This document shows, in pieces, positions 1-12,444 of a stretch of DNA of 64,000 bases. The DNA lies in the NCBI GenBank assembly GCA_023159155.1, contig JAJNNX010000015.1:868001-932000 (forward strand), written 5' to 3'. Position numbers and translations under genes: made by a program. Below the pieces are notes generated by a model that saw nothing but the letters and a program-made list of their open reading frames with translations, searched no databases and was not told where the DNA came from. The DNA is from Ustulina deusta. Lineage: Eukaryota; Ascomycota; Sordariomycetes; Xylariales; Xylariaceae. Positions within the stretch are counted from its first letter, which is position 1, and every line of letters begins with the position of its first letter.

Positions 1-159
1 AATCCCTACCTCTCCACCTCCTACCTACAAATAACACTCTATCTAGAATGTGCTACCATGAAGTTATCGTTGCTCATTGAGGATCAATGTTCACAGGTTG
101 CTTTACGCTTCGTGGCTATACCCACACAACAACCTTCCTCTACGTAGACTTGCGTTTCC

Positions 160-1403
160 ATGGACCAAACGCCTAGCAACCCAGACCCGGCGCAGTCGTC
201 CAATACCTCCACAGCTGTAGCAAGTCCGCGAACCCCATCGAACGCAGAGTCTGGGACACGAAGAATGTCTTCGGCATGCTCCACAAGGGATCCTTACAGC
301 ATTGAAAAACGCCCTACATTTGGACAATGGGTTAAAGTTACATGGCTGGACATACTGACGTTATTTATCGTCGGAGCTTTTGCATTTCCAGTAGGCGACC
401 TCGATACCTAATTATCGATGGAATACATGTAGCTAACCCCGTCGAGGTATATTACCTAGCCCATCCCATTGGTATCCGCATGTTCCCCTTAGACGTTCGG
501 CTGGACAGAAGCAACTCAACCTCCACCGCCTCAGTCATACCTCCCAATTTCGCATACCCAGCTCGGACGCAGATGGTCAGCAACTGGCTGATCGCCTTAA
601 TCGCCATCGCTTTCCCGACTATCGTCATCCTGCTAATGCAAATCCGGATTCGGAATTTTTGGGACTTGAACAATGGCCTGCTCGGATTTTGCTATGCCCT
701 CCTTACCTCCGCCGCGTTCCAGTCCACAGTCAAGGCCTTTGTCGGCGGACTGAGGCCAAATTTCTACGATGTCTGCCAGCCAGACAGTGAACATGCAAGG
801 AACAATGGCAACAAAAGCGGCCTAAACGGCATTGGCTTCCGCGGGGACATGTGGACCAAAGACGTCTGTACGACGACAGATGATACTAAGCTTCGAAATG
901 CAATGCAGAGCTTCCCGAGCGGTCACTCGACGACTATGGTAGCCGCAATGGTGTATCTCTGTCTATACCTCAACGCCAAGCTGAAGGTCTTCGCAAACTA
1001 CCACACGCCGCTGTGGAAACTGATTGCTCTCGTCTTGCCTATCCTAGGCGCCGTGTTGCTATGCGGGACCCTCGTCATTGACAACACGCACAGCTGGTAC
1101 GATATCCTCGGTGGCGCGACAATCGGGACTCTCGTGTCCTTTGCGGCTTTCCGGATGGTTTACCCCAGCATTTTCGACTGGAGGATCAACCATATTCCAC
1201 TCAACCGCAACACGCCGTTTGATGGGCAGTCGAGACAGGATTTGGTCGCGACCACGCGTGCTGGCTGGCGCTCGCCGGGGATGGAGAAGGATACTACCGC
1301 GATGCCTAATTCGCGGCATGACGGACTCGAAAGTGACAATGGTACCGGATCCAGCACCCCAAACCAGGCTAACCCCACCTACGTAGGAATAGGTTCATCG
1401 TAA
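160..1403 (+). CDS. PAP2-family lipid phosphate phosphatase (DPP1/LPP-like), two exons
   Basis: Predicted integral-membrane phosphatase that dephosphorylates lipid phosphates such as phosphatidate or diacylglycerol pyrophosphate. Model: exon 1 160-390, intron 391-446 (56 nt), exon 2 447-1403, 395 aa. The join restores the usual family run from the first membrane segment into the luminal loop (AFAFP then VYYLAHPIGIRMFPLD). All three PAP2 signature blocks are present: KAFVGGLRP from about residue 173, PSGH from about 234, and HSWYD from about 292, the last two with the catalytic histidines. Several hydrophobic segments fit the six-helix topology. The N-terminal 50 residues and C-terminal tail are Ser/Thr/Asn-rich and probably cytosolic. 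The intron has a good CTAAC branch site at 433-437, but its acceptor would be GAG, which is uncommon; the neighbouring TAG acceptors break the frame. It converges with the SDR gene. Family call is firm; exact substrate is inference. Confidence 0.9.
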
Positions 1404-1707
1404 TTAAGCGTTACACCGAAAGGATAGAATTATATTAGGACTGACACTCAAGGACTGATTCGTGGCCACAAAATCACGAACAGCATGGTTTGATAGTGTT
1501 ACTACAGTATAATCAACATCTGTGATTGACGAGAGTCTAGGAGTGCAGTGCCATCAATATCTTGCTCCTGAGTATGTGTAGTTCAAGGGTCGCTTTGATT
1601 CCCCTCTGTCAACCCCGGAATCTCCAGCGACTTAAACTCCCATCCGGTCGGCTAGGGAAGTAAGGAATGAGAAGTCCCACTATCACTTCTAGTCCCTACA
1701 GTTTTCT
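1404..1707. other. Intergenic gap between convergent genes
   Basis: This 3'-to-3' spacer between the PAP2 and SDR genes shows no convincing ORF, repeat or RNA structure. It presumably holds both 3' UTRs. Confidence 0.6.
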
Positions 1708-2514
1708 CTAAGCCTTTGTTGTTAAGACCGCAGGCTCTAATGAATGAAACTGAACGTAGCCCTTGTCCTTGACGAACGTGGCAAGCCACGGCACGTCGCC
1801 CTCGTGATTTGCCAGTTGCGCATAGAATTCAGCGTGGGCGGGTCCGTCAATCGTCGCCCCCTTATTCCTGCCGTCCTCGGTACGCTCGTCGGCGTAGAAG
1901 AAGCTGGCAGCACAAAGCGGATCAGTGACATATCCGAACGCATATCCGAACGCATGAACGAATCTTGGAGTTGCTTACCGGTACCCCCGCGCCGAATATG
2001 CGGCGTCGGCCACGGCGAGCCAGAACGCCGAAGCCGACTTGCCCATGCCCAGATTCGTGAAGACCGGCAGGGGTATCACTTGCAGGTTCAGCACGTTGCC
2101 GGTGTAGATGAATGCTTTCTTGGCGTCGGCCGGGAGCGTCTCCCATCCGGCGACCGCGTGCTGTGCTGCGACGTAGGGGCTGACGGTGTTGATGTTCAGG
2201 TCGGACGTCACGCTGCCGACGGGAATCGAGAGCGGCGCGTCCTTGTCCGGGGGCGGCGTGAGCGATGCGGCGTTGTAGACGACAACACTAGGAGGTGAGT
2301 TGAACTCGGCTTTGACCGCATCAAAGAGGGCTGGGATCGAGTCCGGCTTGGACAAGTCCGCCTTGAGGGATAGGTATCCTTCGGGGGTCTTGCCGCCGGC
2401 GGCGCGCCTCGAGGTGACGGCGACCTGGTAGCCGTTGCTGGCGAACTTCTGGGCGACGGCGGCACCAACTCTAGGGCCGGAGCCGAGGATTAACGCAACG
2501 GGGGTGACAGCCAT
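1708..2514 (-). CDS. Atypical short-chain dehydrogenase/reductase (SDR), two exons
   Basis: Rossmann-fold oxidoreductase of the SDR superfamily. Model: exon 1 2514-1979, intron 1978-1904 (75 nt, GTAAGC donor, CTGAT branch, CCAG acceptor), exon 2 1903-1708, 243 aa. The join gives GYRFFYADERT, a run typical of this subgroup. The nucleotide-binding loop is a variant, GSGPRVGA at residues 11-18, and NAAS at 81-84 stands where classical SDRs have NNAG. The YxxxK catalytic tyrosine is missing: Lys159 is present in NLGMGKSA but position 155 is Leu. Either it uses another acid/base residue or it is a non-classical SDR. NAD(P)H use is inferred and the substrate is unknown. It is convergent with the PAP2 gene, with about 300 bp between the two stops. 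Confidence 0.85.
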
Positions 2515-2616
2515 GGTGTTTTGACGTTGGAATTTCCGAGAGTAGTTTCCGAAAAATGGGATGTGCTCGAAAATATCTTACGTCGATGTAGCAGACTCGA
2601 GCCTCCCCTTAATCGC

Positions 2617-2624
2617 GATATATA
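2617..2624 (-). promoter_or_regulatory. Possible TATA element for the SDR gene
   Basis: A GATATATA run lies about 100 bp upstream of the SDR start codon on the minus strand. The position is reasonable for a fungal core promoter, but the motif alone is weak evidence. Confidence 0.3.
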
Positions 2625-2659
2625 CTTCCATTTTATGCTGAAGGCCCCCAAGCAATGCA

Positions 2660-2873
2660 TTCAAAGTCGCTTACCTATCTACACTCTCCTTATCTAGGAT
2701 TGATAATCAACTCGTAGTTGATACGTCTCTGTCGCTCTTACCATCAGGCTGAAGATGGCCAACCGCCACATTCAAATTTCAGAGCCGCTTACCTATCGAG
2801 AGCTTCCTCAGTCGAGGATTTATAAGCAATCCCTTAATTGATGCATCTCTGTTGTTGTTTATGCTAGGGTGAG
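2660..2873. repeat. Diverged direct repeat, two units of about 95-103 bp
   Basis: Two units share the same order of words: TTCAAA, a CGCTTACCTATC block, a TCGAGGAT-like block, AGTTGAT or AATTGAT, then a CATCTCTGT-like block and a GGCTGA or GGGTGA ending. Unit 1 runs roughly 2660-2754 and unit 2 roughly 2771-2873. Many differences are transitions. This could be a tandem remnant of an old transposon or a duplicated promoter element. Confidence 0.55.
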
Positions 2874-5521
2874 GAATCCAGAAGTACAGAATGGGTTAGG
2901 ACAAGACACATTGCACAATGTCGCAATTCCTGCTAGAATGCAGTCCACTAGATAACATGTGAGGGAAAAATGTAAGAAGACTCTCAGGCGATTCTTTGAG
3001 GCCCACAGGCCGATGGAATTCAGATTACCTACCCGGGAAATAGCGTACAGAGTGGGGTAAGATCGATGCTCTTGAGGAAATAGATATACCTACCTAGTCC
3101 TTGGATGCAGGGTTGTATTCTGGCATTATCCAGGACTTTATTTAAAGATAGCAAGTAAGTGCCGTAAGTAAGACAGTCCTGATTACCTATTGGATAGAGG
3201 ATCAATGTGCTTCTCATTGCCGAATGCAACCGTAAATCATGGCGCCCCATACTAATAGCCCATGCTCGGCGTATGTAGGTCATACCGGACAAATTCATGC
3301 AGAACAGCTTACATATAGGTGTATAATTAGGTAATCTAGAATAACAACAATACTGCCGATGAATTTACTGTAAGTTGAGACCATTAGTCAGCCCCAGTTT
3401 GAACTCCTGCATTGCATTCTTTACAGCCAGGGACCGGCCGAGAGTGTGCTATAGAATGTAGTTATTAGTATTCATACGATCTTCTACTTCCTAAACGTAG
3501 TAACCCTACTATTAATGAGTATACTAAACTCCTAGTGGTAGCTTGTTGCTGATTATCTATGCTGTAGGCCGATAGGTGCGCAAAAAGTACCTGGTTATTT
3601 CATTTGACACATAACTAGACAAAGCGTCTGGTTCATGACATGTGTATAATGTGTGGCGAGTTATTATCTAGCCTTAAATGGATCATTATGCTACCTTCAA
3701 GGGTGAATAAAGAAATCGCAACATAATTTATAAAATATCCTTATTGGTATATCTGCCTTAGATAGTGTGGCCCGTTAAGAAGTACACGTCATTGAAAATT
3801 GGCCTGGTTAACAAAGGGAATCTATTTCTAATTGATGTGAAAATCTCGGGGAATGCTCACTCTCATGGTTCGATTATTTTAGAAGTTGCTACTCTTGCAA
3901 ACGAACAAGAGTTGCGCCGCTATTCTAGGATGTTGTTAGGCTTCTTTCGATCCCAGACTTGAAGCCCTAAGCGAAACGCCTTCGCTACGCCTAGGGGTTT
4001 AAACGTACCTACATGTACATTTTTGAACACATTAAGTCCCGAATTGTCCTCACAGTAGTCTCTAATATTAAGTGACTAGAGGGCTGAGGTCCCAGAGATA
4101 TTCTGATTTGCTTAAATAACTATAATTGGCTATTGGACGAGGAGACGGCTATTCTGACACATTTTCGGGATTCGCTTTCGAATTGGAGACCCGTAGACCG
4201 GGCTCACCAGGGCTTCAGCGTCGAACATGTCCGGTGTTGCTTTGTATACTATCGAGGTGCTAGCATTGGTAAATCGGAGCAGTATCCCTGTGGGTTGCGA
4301 GACACGGACCCTAACATGCTGAACGGGGAAAGAGGGCGATGGTCAACGCCTGCTGCATGAGTGTAAGTCTGGGCTTGCGGGCCAGGTCGTCAGAACCCAC
4401 GCCAACCACCAAGCCTACTTCCCTGATTATTAGGTGTAGATTGGATAGGATGTGAACTGGTAGTTTCCATCGATGCGAGCTAACGAGGGAGGCTCTTGCT
4501 GTTAGGTGATCAGCTGCCCCGGATTGAATACCTATGTCGTCGGATTGTGGAAGGCCGGTCCGGAGAGAGAGCAGTGAGGGAAGACCAAGCGTTGAGTCTT
4601 GGACATGAATAGGGCAGAAAAAAGCTGATATAAGAGGGGTGCTCTTGTGTAAGATAGTATCAAGCCTGAGCTACTCTTTTACCTGTAGCCAATCAGACAA
4701 AATCCTAGGGAACAGGATATGACATTATCAATTTCTCATTGGGTAGTATATAAGGTCAGTAAGTATCTACCTAGTTACAAAAATGCGGTACAAAGCCTTC
4801 CTCATTCTGACTTTTTTTATACCAAAGATTGGGTTGACTTGTACATCGAACCTGCTACTGCTGTGGAAAGAACTCGCTTCCCATATTTTAATTTGCGTTG
4901 CTGCTCTATACTAATTGAGTCCATATCTACTACCGCAGCTGGCATGTTGCGGGGAAAGAAAGGACAGATGAAGTCCTACGATTCAGTACCCAAGGTAGGA
5001 AGGTGCAGCACTGTAACAATAGATGCACGGCAACACTAGCGCTATTGTCTACTGAGACAGGCACTGGGCTTTGGCTTCGCTACTTATCTAATGCCACTCG
5101 GATCAATGCGGTTGCCTATATTCTGTTTGGTATTTACGTCACGACTGTTGCACAAGATTTCCTTTGTCTCCTGACCACACACTACCTAGGCCCGTGACTG
5201 TCACCATATATGGAAGTTTTCAGGTCGCGCCACACAAAGAACCGTGGGTCTTGCGCTGGTCGATAATTACCGAAACAACGGATACCGAACCAACAGGATC
5301 CGAGAAACAAAAAAAACAGTGGCAGAAGTGCAACCAACAAGCGTTTCGATTTCTCCACGAAATTACTCCCCTACCTAGCCGGTCCACCACCGCGCCGCTG
5401 TTGCATCCAAGAAAGACCCCAGTGTAATGGAACTTGAACTGCCGCAGATTGCCACCCGCCCAGACATATCCCCATAGAACGGACCACACTGTTACGAGAG
5501 TGCAGCGTCACCTTATTCATC

Positions 5522-6475
5522 ATGGCGCCAGTCATCGACGTAGTCCGTCATGCCGAGTCCACGCACAACACAACAGGCAACGTCTTCGAGCGTGATCCAA
5601 ACTTGACGAGCCACGGCGAATCGCAAGCCTTTCGTCTAAAAATCTCCTATGCATTCGGGGGGAAGATCAGCCACGTCGTGTCGTCGCCCATGCGGCGCAC
5701 CATCCGCACTGCACTCATTGCGTTCGAAGATGTGCTGCTGCAAGGCAAGAAGGTCATCCTGCTTCCAGAGCTACAAGAGACTGGCACACAACCAAGCGAT
5801 ATAGGACAGCCGGCAGATGCTCTCGAGGTTGTCTTCGCCCCGCAGATCGACACTAGCCGTAAGTAATTCATGGAGTTATGTTCTTCTTTTCTTAGCTGCA
5901 TCGAACGTATAAAGGCTCCTCTTCGAGTCACAGCCATGCCTTTTTCAAATCTTATGCCCTTCCGAAACACCTGTATACGATGCTCGGAATGGAGAAAACT
6001 GACTCCGAGTCTTGCAGTGCTCAATCGCAACTGGTACTACAAGGGCCAAGGCTCCAAGTACATCCCCGACGTGGCGCTCGTAGAGGCGCGCGCGCGCGAG
6101 GCGAGGGTTTTCCTGAGGGAGCTCGCGCAGAGCGGGCCGGACGACGCGCATATCGTCGTCGTGAGCCACGGCGGGTTTCTACATTTCTTGACGGAGAATT
6201 ACTCGGGCCTGACGGAGAAGTGCTTCACGACTTATGGGAACACGACCATACGAAGTTTTCAATTCGTCGATTTATATGGAACTGATCCTGACGCGAAGAT
6301 GGTCGAGACGGAGGAGAGTTTTCAGAAGTCGAAGTTGCCGCGCTTTACGGACATGAGTGATGACGAAAAGGAACTTTGCAAGTCGCATGCTGTTGCGAGG
6401 ATCGAGTTGCAGAAACGGGACTTTGAGAACGCGACGCGGTGCAACCGGCCCCCGGTTCGGACTCACGTGTTCTAG
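5522..6475 (+). CDS. Histidine phosphatase superfamily (phosphoglycerate-mutase-like), two exons
   Basis: Member of histidine phosphatase branch 1 (PGAM family), using a phospho-histidine intermediate; the family includes metabolic mutases and broad phosphatases. Model: exon 1 5522-5858, intron 5859-6017 (159 nt, GTAAGT donor, CTGAC branch, TTGCAG acceptor), exon 2 6018-6475, 264 aa. The catalytic motif is VRHAES with His10. LTSHGE, then SSPMRRTIRTA (phosphate-binding arginines), follow, and the second catalytic histidine lies in VVSHGGFLHF at about residue 163. There is no signal peptide, so it is probably cytosolic. The charged C-terminal tail is longer than the core domain. Typical fungal proteins of this type are poorly characterised, so the substrate is not assigned. 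Confidence 0.88.
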
Positions 6476-6757
6476 GTCTGCGTATGTGCGTGGCTGGATT
6501 GAGATGAGAGAAGTGATCAGCTAACTTCGAGGGCTGAGCTAGACTAGCTAGCAACATGGTTTAGGGGTCGTGTAATGCCCAGACATCGCGTTATAGAGCA
6601 GAATAATACGAAAAGAAAAAGGGCTCGGCTCAGACCTGTTCTATTAGGAGACATGTGAAATCTATCGATGCTATCGGGACAAATGATACAATAAAAAAAA
6701 AACGCCGGACGACCTAGTGCTTTCTAATATGTGGGATGAGACCCGATGTAAGGATAT

Positions 6758-8362
6758 TTACGATGTTGTGATCGTTCCAAGTTCAGGGAGCTCCAAGTGA
6801 AGGAGATATTCATTTGTGATATTCGTAGCCTCGCCGCCGAGGAGATAGCTCGTGTGACCGCTGCCATTGCGCGTCAAGAGGACGGCGTTCTGGATCTCAC
6901 TCTGGAGGCCGAGCGCCCACGTGTACGATGTAGAGGGATCGTACAGCGAATTCACCATCAAAAGCTTAACCTCGCCCTCGTAGACGACGGGCGCCGGAGG
7001 ATTGCTCAAAGGGGCCGGCCACCCGATGCATTGGGTCTGCAGCTTGTAGCTTTGGCAGGCGCCAAGCGTCAGCGGGCTGAACACGGCGCCCAAGGTCTGT
7101 TTCTCGGCTACATCGGCCAGCTCTTTCGAGGCGTGTGCCCAGTCCTGGCACCCGATGGCGGTCCCTGCGTACAAGTAGGAGTCTTCGTAAGCGTCGCCAA
7201 CCGCGATCTGGTTGAACTCGGAGATGATCGTCGCGTTACCGCTGTCGGCTTCGAGGAGGGCCTGTCCCAGCTCCGGCCAATTTCCTTGGGAGATGAGGAA
7301 TCCCTGGACCGTGAAGAGGAGATCCTCCTCGGTGACGTCCGAACGGCACGATACGTCGTCGCATCCCGGCGCTGAGATAGGGGCAGCGCTGGCCTTGTCT
7401 CGCACGCTCTTGAAAACGGCCGCCACGTCCTTTCCTTGCAGCGCGCATTCGGCCGTCGAGGCACACCATTCGAAGAACTGCTCCAGCGTCGCTTCGTAGG
7501 TCGCAGATTCGATGAGGAGGTTACTGGACTCCGACTGCGAGTGCTGCAAATTGCCGTCGAGCACAATAGCCCTGAAACTGTCGGGGAAAAGTGCTGCATA
7601 CTGACTGAAGAGCTGGGTGCCGTACGATAGACCCAAGTAAGTAGCCTTCTCTCCGAGAGCCAAGCGCACCGCTTCGTGATCCTTTGCCGCGCTGATGGTG
7701 TCGACGTAGTTAACGAGGGGTCCTGTCTTCTCTAGACAGCTCGCGCCGAGGTCCTTGTTGTACTGCACCAGGGCGTCGTATTCCTCTTCCGTCTTGGGCA
7801 TGAACTTGACGCGTTTGTTGAAGGTCGAGGGGTCGCATTGCACGGGCGTGCTGATCCCGACACCACGGGGATCAAGACCTATCATGTCGAACTTGGCGAG
7901 GATTTCGGGATCAACCCTGCCGTCCAGAGACGGGATCGTGCTCGAGGCCTGACCACCTGGACCGCCCGGGTTGATGAATAGGGATCCGATGCGGTTTGCC
8001 TTGTCTCCCGCTTCCAGACGCACCATGCCCAGCTCAACCGTCTCATTTGCATGGGCGTGGATGTAGTTCCAGTCCAGCGGAACACGGAATGTCGCACATG
8101 TGAGAGTGTCAGGAAACGCGTCGGAGCAAGATCCCCATTTGATACTCTGCCCGGACTGCTTCACCCATTGCTGTATCGCGTTGCTGTTGTTTGGCTTATT
8201 AGTAGCTAGCGGCGCAGCTGTTTATAAATTTAGAATTAGTAATCGCGGTTCATTGCAAGGGGCATCTAGGGTTTGGGGAGCATAAGAGACTCCGGAGTAC
8301 TGACCTCGCCCCAGGGAGGCGGTAGTGATGCCTGCGACGATGAATTGGGTTAGACGTGCCAT
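6758..8362 (-). CDS. Secreted alpha/beta-hydrolase peptidase, TAP-like (tripeptidyl aminopeptidase family)
   Basis: Predicted secreted serine peptidase of the alpha/beta-hydrolase fold with a C-terminal TAP-like domain. Model: exon 1 8362-8305, intron 8304-8218 (87 nt, GTCAGT donor, AACAG acceptor), exon 2 8217-6758, 505 aa. Exon 1 encodes a signal peptide (MARLTQFIVAGITTASLG), with cleavage probably near residue 20. The oxyanion motif NPGGPGG is near residue 102, nucleophile Ser217 lies in GLSYGTQ, Asp446 in NSLYDPST, and His474 in GSGHTSY, so the triad is complete. Several cysteines and N-glycosylation sequons fit an extracellular enzyme. Homologues remove N-terminal peptides from proteins or hydrolyse ester/amide substrates; the exact specificity is unknown. 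The gene is convergent with the PGAM-like gene. Confidence 0.9.
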
Positions 8363-9295
8363 TGCGATTGCTTGGTTGGGATTTTGAAGAGAGGACCCTG
8401 AATATCATATATAAATAAACCCGAGCTGAGGTTGGTCAGGCAACACTAATATGAGGATCTGCAGATCCTCTCCTGACCCGTATTTCGTGGGGTTGACGGC
8501 CGAGACAGCAGCAATTTGCCGAAGGGCTATGGAATACAGGCAGCGACGAAAATTACCTAAGTGGTTACACGGACGCAGGGCAGTGTTCATACTTGTTCAG
8601 ACAAAAACGGCAGATGTTACCTCACTAAGCACCTAAACGGAGTAAGCTTACACTGCCTTCCTCACCCGACGGATGTGTGGAAGATGAAACCCGGGAGGCC
8701 ATGCTGTAGCACAGGTACCTTAGATGGTTACGTAAAGTAGAACAAAAGAGCTATATTGGTTGCCTAGTATTCCACGATTTGGCGCGTCGAATTGCATGTT
8801 CAGAGCATAAATCCGGGGTCGAAGAGGGAAATTAAATATAGGCACCAATTTCAGCACCATGCCAACCCCAATAGCGGCTTACCTAATTCAGCTTGCCGCA
8901 CACCCAGGGCTCTGGAACTTGAAACTCTGACATCTGCTCGAAAATCACTTCCCAGCAACACACAACAACTCGCTAATTTTTCTTTCCTTGGATCTATTTT
9001 TAAAACAAGTAATTTCTCTGTTCTTCTCATCACGGGTTCTCTTCAAGGATACTCAGATTACCGAGAAGGATTCCTCACGAACTAACACAATCGGCTTATA
9101 CAGACGGCAAGAGTCTCTCTATCTCTTAGCGGCATACATATTATAGTTCCCATCCGAAGGGGGCAAGTTTAAGCGCAAAAAGAAAGACATTGCATCAGCC
9201 GTGAATCGAACACGGGGCTCCATGCGTGTAATAAAAAAATAAAAAATAAAAAAAAGTTATGCGGGCCTGCCAGCTTAGACGCACTAAAGGTTTAA
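8363..9295. other. Intergenic region, promoter side of the peptidase gene
   Basis: No supported gene. It holds the peptidase promoter, an A-rich run at about 9231-9256, and a tRNA-T-arm-like sequence at about 9186-9212 that does not complete a cloverleaf. Confidence 0.5.
8405..8420 (-). promoter_or_regulatory. TATA box of the secreted peptidase gene
   Basis: A TTTATTTATATATGAT run on the minus strand lies about 45-60 bp upstream of the ATG at 8362. Spacing to the start is short but acceptable for a fungal TATA promoter. Confidence 0.5.
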
Positions 9296-10268
9296 TTATC
9301 CCGGTACTCCCTTCTCCCTTGCCTCCGCTGAATTTGTATAATGTTCTCCATTGGGAAGTTGGGGCCTTTCCGTTCCGCTCCCTAGAGATGCATAGTTGTC
9401 CGGAGGGGTTGGTGAGGCTATTTTACTGCGACTGATGGGAGACCTTCTTGCGTCTGACTCTGGAATGCTTGTACCGGGGCCGACACTCTTGTGGGAGCTT
9501 GAGTATATTGGACCCGGTGCCGCTTCGACAGAGGCGGGTGTTGGGTAAGGTCCGTATTGACGTAATTCCTCTGTTGGCAGTGTAGCCTGAGTCGCCGCAT
9601 CGAAATCTTTAACTGTCCGTTGATTTGAGGATTTGAAAGATTTTAACAGCCAGAAAAGCGCCAATGCTGCGGCTAACAATACTAAGCCAAGTATTGTGGC
9701 GAGAGCGATTGTTGTACTCCTGAAAGCGCTTGGTTTAGCAAGCGTTGCGGAATCTATCTTTACCATGCTTGCCTGCCTAGGAATAACGATAGTACGATTG
9801 GACCTGCAGCAAGTAAGATTATTATGCCCGCAATAATACGTGCCTGTCCCGTTTAAGCAGCCTGTTAACTCGATTATATCGCTTGCTGATCTGCCTGATT
9901 AAATAATATTAGATAATGATTGCAATGCCTATATATTGCAATACAATATGTACCTTGGGATCTGTGCATATGTTGGCGCAGGCAGGGCTTTTCCATGTTG
10001 AGTCTATATAGAACTCTTTACGAACCACGCTACTATTGATGTAGAGGCCCGTAGTTGTACATAAGTCTTTTTTGTCCGCTTTGCCACCAAGGCAACAACA
10101 GCTCGAGTGGATACTGGTCTGTGTAATTCCAAGCTTATTGCATGGAACCACCGTTTTGTTATCTGCAATAGCTGTACTATTAGGAGCGTAGCAGATCACG
10201 TTATCTGCCCGGCAAGGATAAAAGAAATGTAAGGCCACGAGTAGGCCAAACCCGAACATGGCTAACAT
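9296..10268 (-). CDS. Cysteine-rich single-pass membrane protein with signal peptide
   Basis: A protein with an N-terminal signal peptide (hydrophobic start ending near PCRADN), a cysteine-rich extracellular part, one transmembrane helix (TTIALATILGLVLLAAALAL) and a Pro/Ser-rich cytosolic tail. Best model: exon 1 10268-9954, intron 9953-9869, exon 2 9868-9296, about 295 aa. Conserved features of this fungal group are SSCCCLGG, a W-x-S-P-A-C-x-x-x-C cluster, then GCLNGTGTYYCG and TCCRS just before the membrane helix. The layout recalls Pezizomycotina Mid2-like cell-surface proteins. The donor GTACAT is clear; the only in-frame acceptor is GAG, so the splice site is uncertain by a few codons. 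It sits head-out beside a broken chitinase at the edge of the transposon island. Function unknown; a cell-wall sensor or secreted-surface role is inference. Confidence 0.7.
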
Positions 10269-10769
10269 TGCTGCGGAGCCTTGACTTGTAAGTATGATGT
10301 GAACTAGTTATAAAAAAGAAGGGTGCTGCGAGTGATGAATGTGCTATTTACTATATGTAATAGTTCTATGAGAGCAGATTATGCGTATACCTATTCTTGT
10401 GGATCCGGTTAAGAAGCGTTCTAGAAATAGTTTTCAAGGCTTCATAAGCGGCTCTTTCAAAGGTTGGTAGAATCTGGCGCTACATTAGGATCTGGAAGCG
10501 CTAACTTTGGAGCTACGCAAAACACTCCATTCCGGATCTCCGTTTGAGATATAAAGGCACGTTACGCACGTAACCTCAGGTAGTTAACTTCATTCACACT
10601 ATAATAATGATCAAGATGTTGCTATATAACTGGCTTTCCTATGCAATTATCACATTTAAAGCTGCCTAGGCCGGGTCGGATCCATTGAGCTTTCGAAACG
10701 CTGTTTATTTCACTAATTAGTTAGTTTATCTAATAGCTCGTTCTATATAAATGCTAAACCAAGTCTATC
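10269..10769. other. Intergenic, AT-leaning
   Basis: Spacer between the membrane-protein gene and the chitinase relic. No ORF or repeat was recognised. It must contain the membrane-protein promoter. Confidence 0.4.
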
Positions 10770-11436
<667 letters not shown>

Positions 11437-12444
11437 AACAATATCAACTATGAGTGGTCTAAAACTACCAGCGCCTATAGGCAACAATTAGGAGGTATAT
11501 GAACTATAGGTGGTATTAGCCAATCGTTTTTGAAACATATTACATGGAATGAACTGTCTGACACATTTATTAGCTGTCAGGTGCTACAATTCACATGACT
11601 CACCTGCTCTAGAAGCAGACGATTAGGAGACAAATATATAAGCCCCCACCACATGCAATCAGCTTTATGAACTTTTTTCCCTATGTTGGCTTTATCTCCG
11701 CTGTTGTTTGAATGTAGCAATTCTGTTAATCTTTGTGTGAAGCTAAGAAACCAATCAAACAACATTATTTTAGAGAATCAAAACCTATTGAGGGGTTACA
11801 GTATTTAGCTTACTAGACAATGCCTTTATATTGTTATTTATTTTTATCTCCCTGTTGATTAGGGTTTTGTTATGTTTGTAATATAGGTAGCGAAGTTATA
11901 GAAGAGATAGAGATAATTGATATAACACTACCGTGAGAGGTAATATATAGGCACTGTCCCTCGTATTTTCTTATAATCGGCTAAACCTCTCTTATCACAA
12001 GCACCGCTAAGAGTAAAATTAGACCTTTAATATCGCAAGAAATCCTATTTTAACCATTTAAATAAATCTTTCTATATTCTATTAATATACTTAATAGCTA
12101 GCGAACTTATGCCTAACTTTTATATCTAGTCCTAAAAACCACAATAATAATTATATTAATTATATTAAGGGCAATCTAGAATATATACGTAGCTTTGGAC
12201 TATTCGACTATTTAACCGCGGCTTTAATTAAATAATTTTTTATATTTATTGACTGTAGTTAATTTAATGAATCAAGTAATGAAAAGGAAATTTATGTATT
12301 TCCGCTGATCAGAGTTTATAATAAAAAAGAGCGGCGAACCGAATGCTTAAGCTGTATGCGAAGGGATTTTCTTCGGTCTAGACGGTAGATTTTCTTTGTA
12401 TTCTGTATCTTCTCTATAGGTGGACATGACGGCGAGCCGAATGC
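11437..12444. other. AT-leaning spacer up to the transposon block
   Basis: No gene was recognised; the composition becomes progressively AT-rich. It contains a short imperfect direct repeat (GGCGAACCGAATGC at 12333-12346 and GGCGAGCCGAATGC at 12431-12444) whose second copy abuts the first LTR. Confidence 0.5.

Larger units (their letters stand above)
2515..5521. other. Three-kilobase gene-free stretch
   Basis: No ORF here resembles a known family, and the longest open stretches (about 100 codons) have ordinary random composition. GC is moderate and uneven. It contains a diverged direct repeat at 2660-2873 and TACCTA/TAGGTA motifs seen again in other spacers of this window. It is probably decayed intergenic or old transposon DNA plus the promoters of the two flanking genes. 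Confidence 0.5.

Noticed and set aside
3765..5197. Several small open frames of 64-106 codons
   Set aside because: No domain, no intron that extends them, and random-looking composition.
9186..9260. tRNA gene on the minus strand
   Set aside because: A good T-arm (CCGTG-TTCGATT-CACGG) and a partly matching acceptor stem are visible, but the anticodon stem does not pair and the middle is an A/T run. At most a tRNA-derived remnant.
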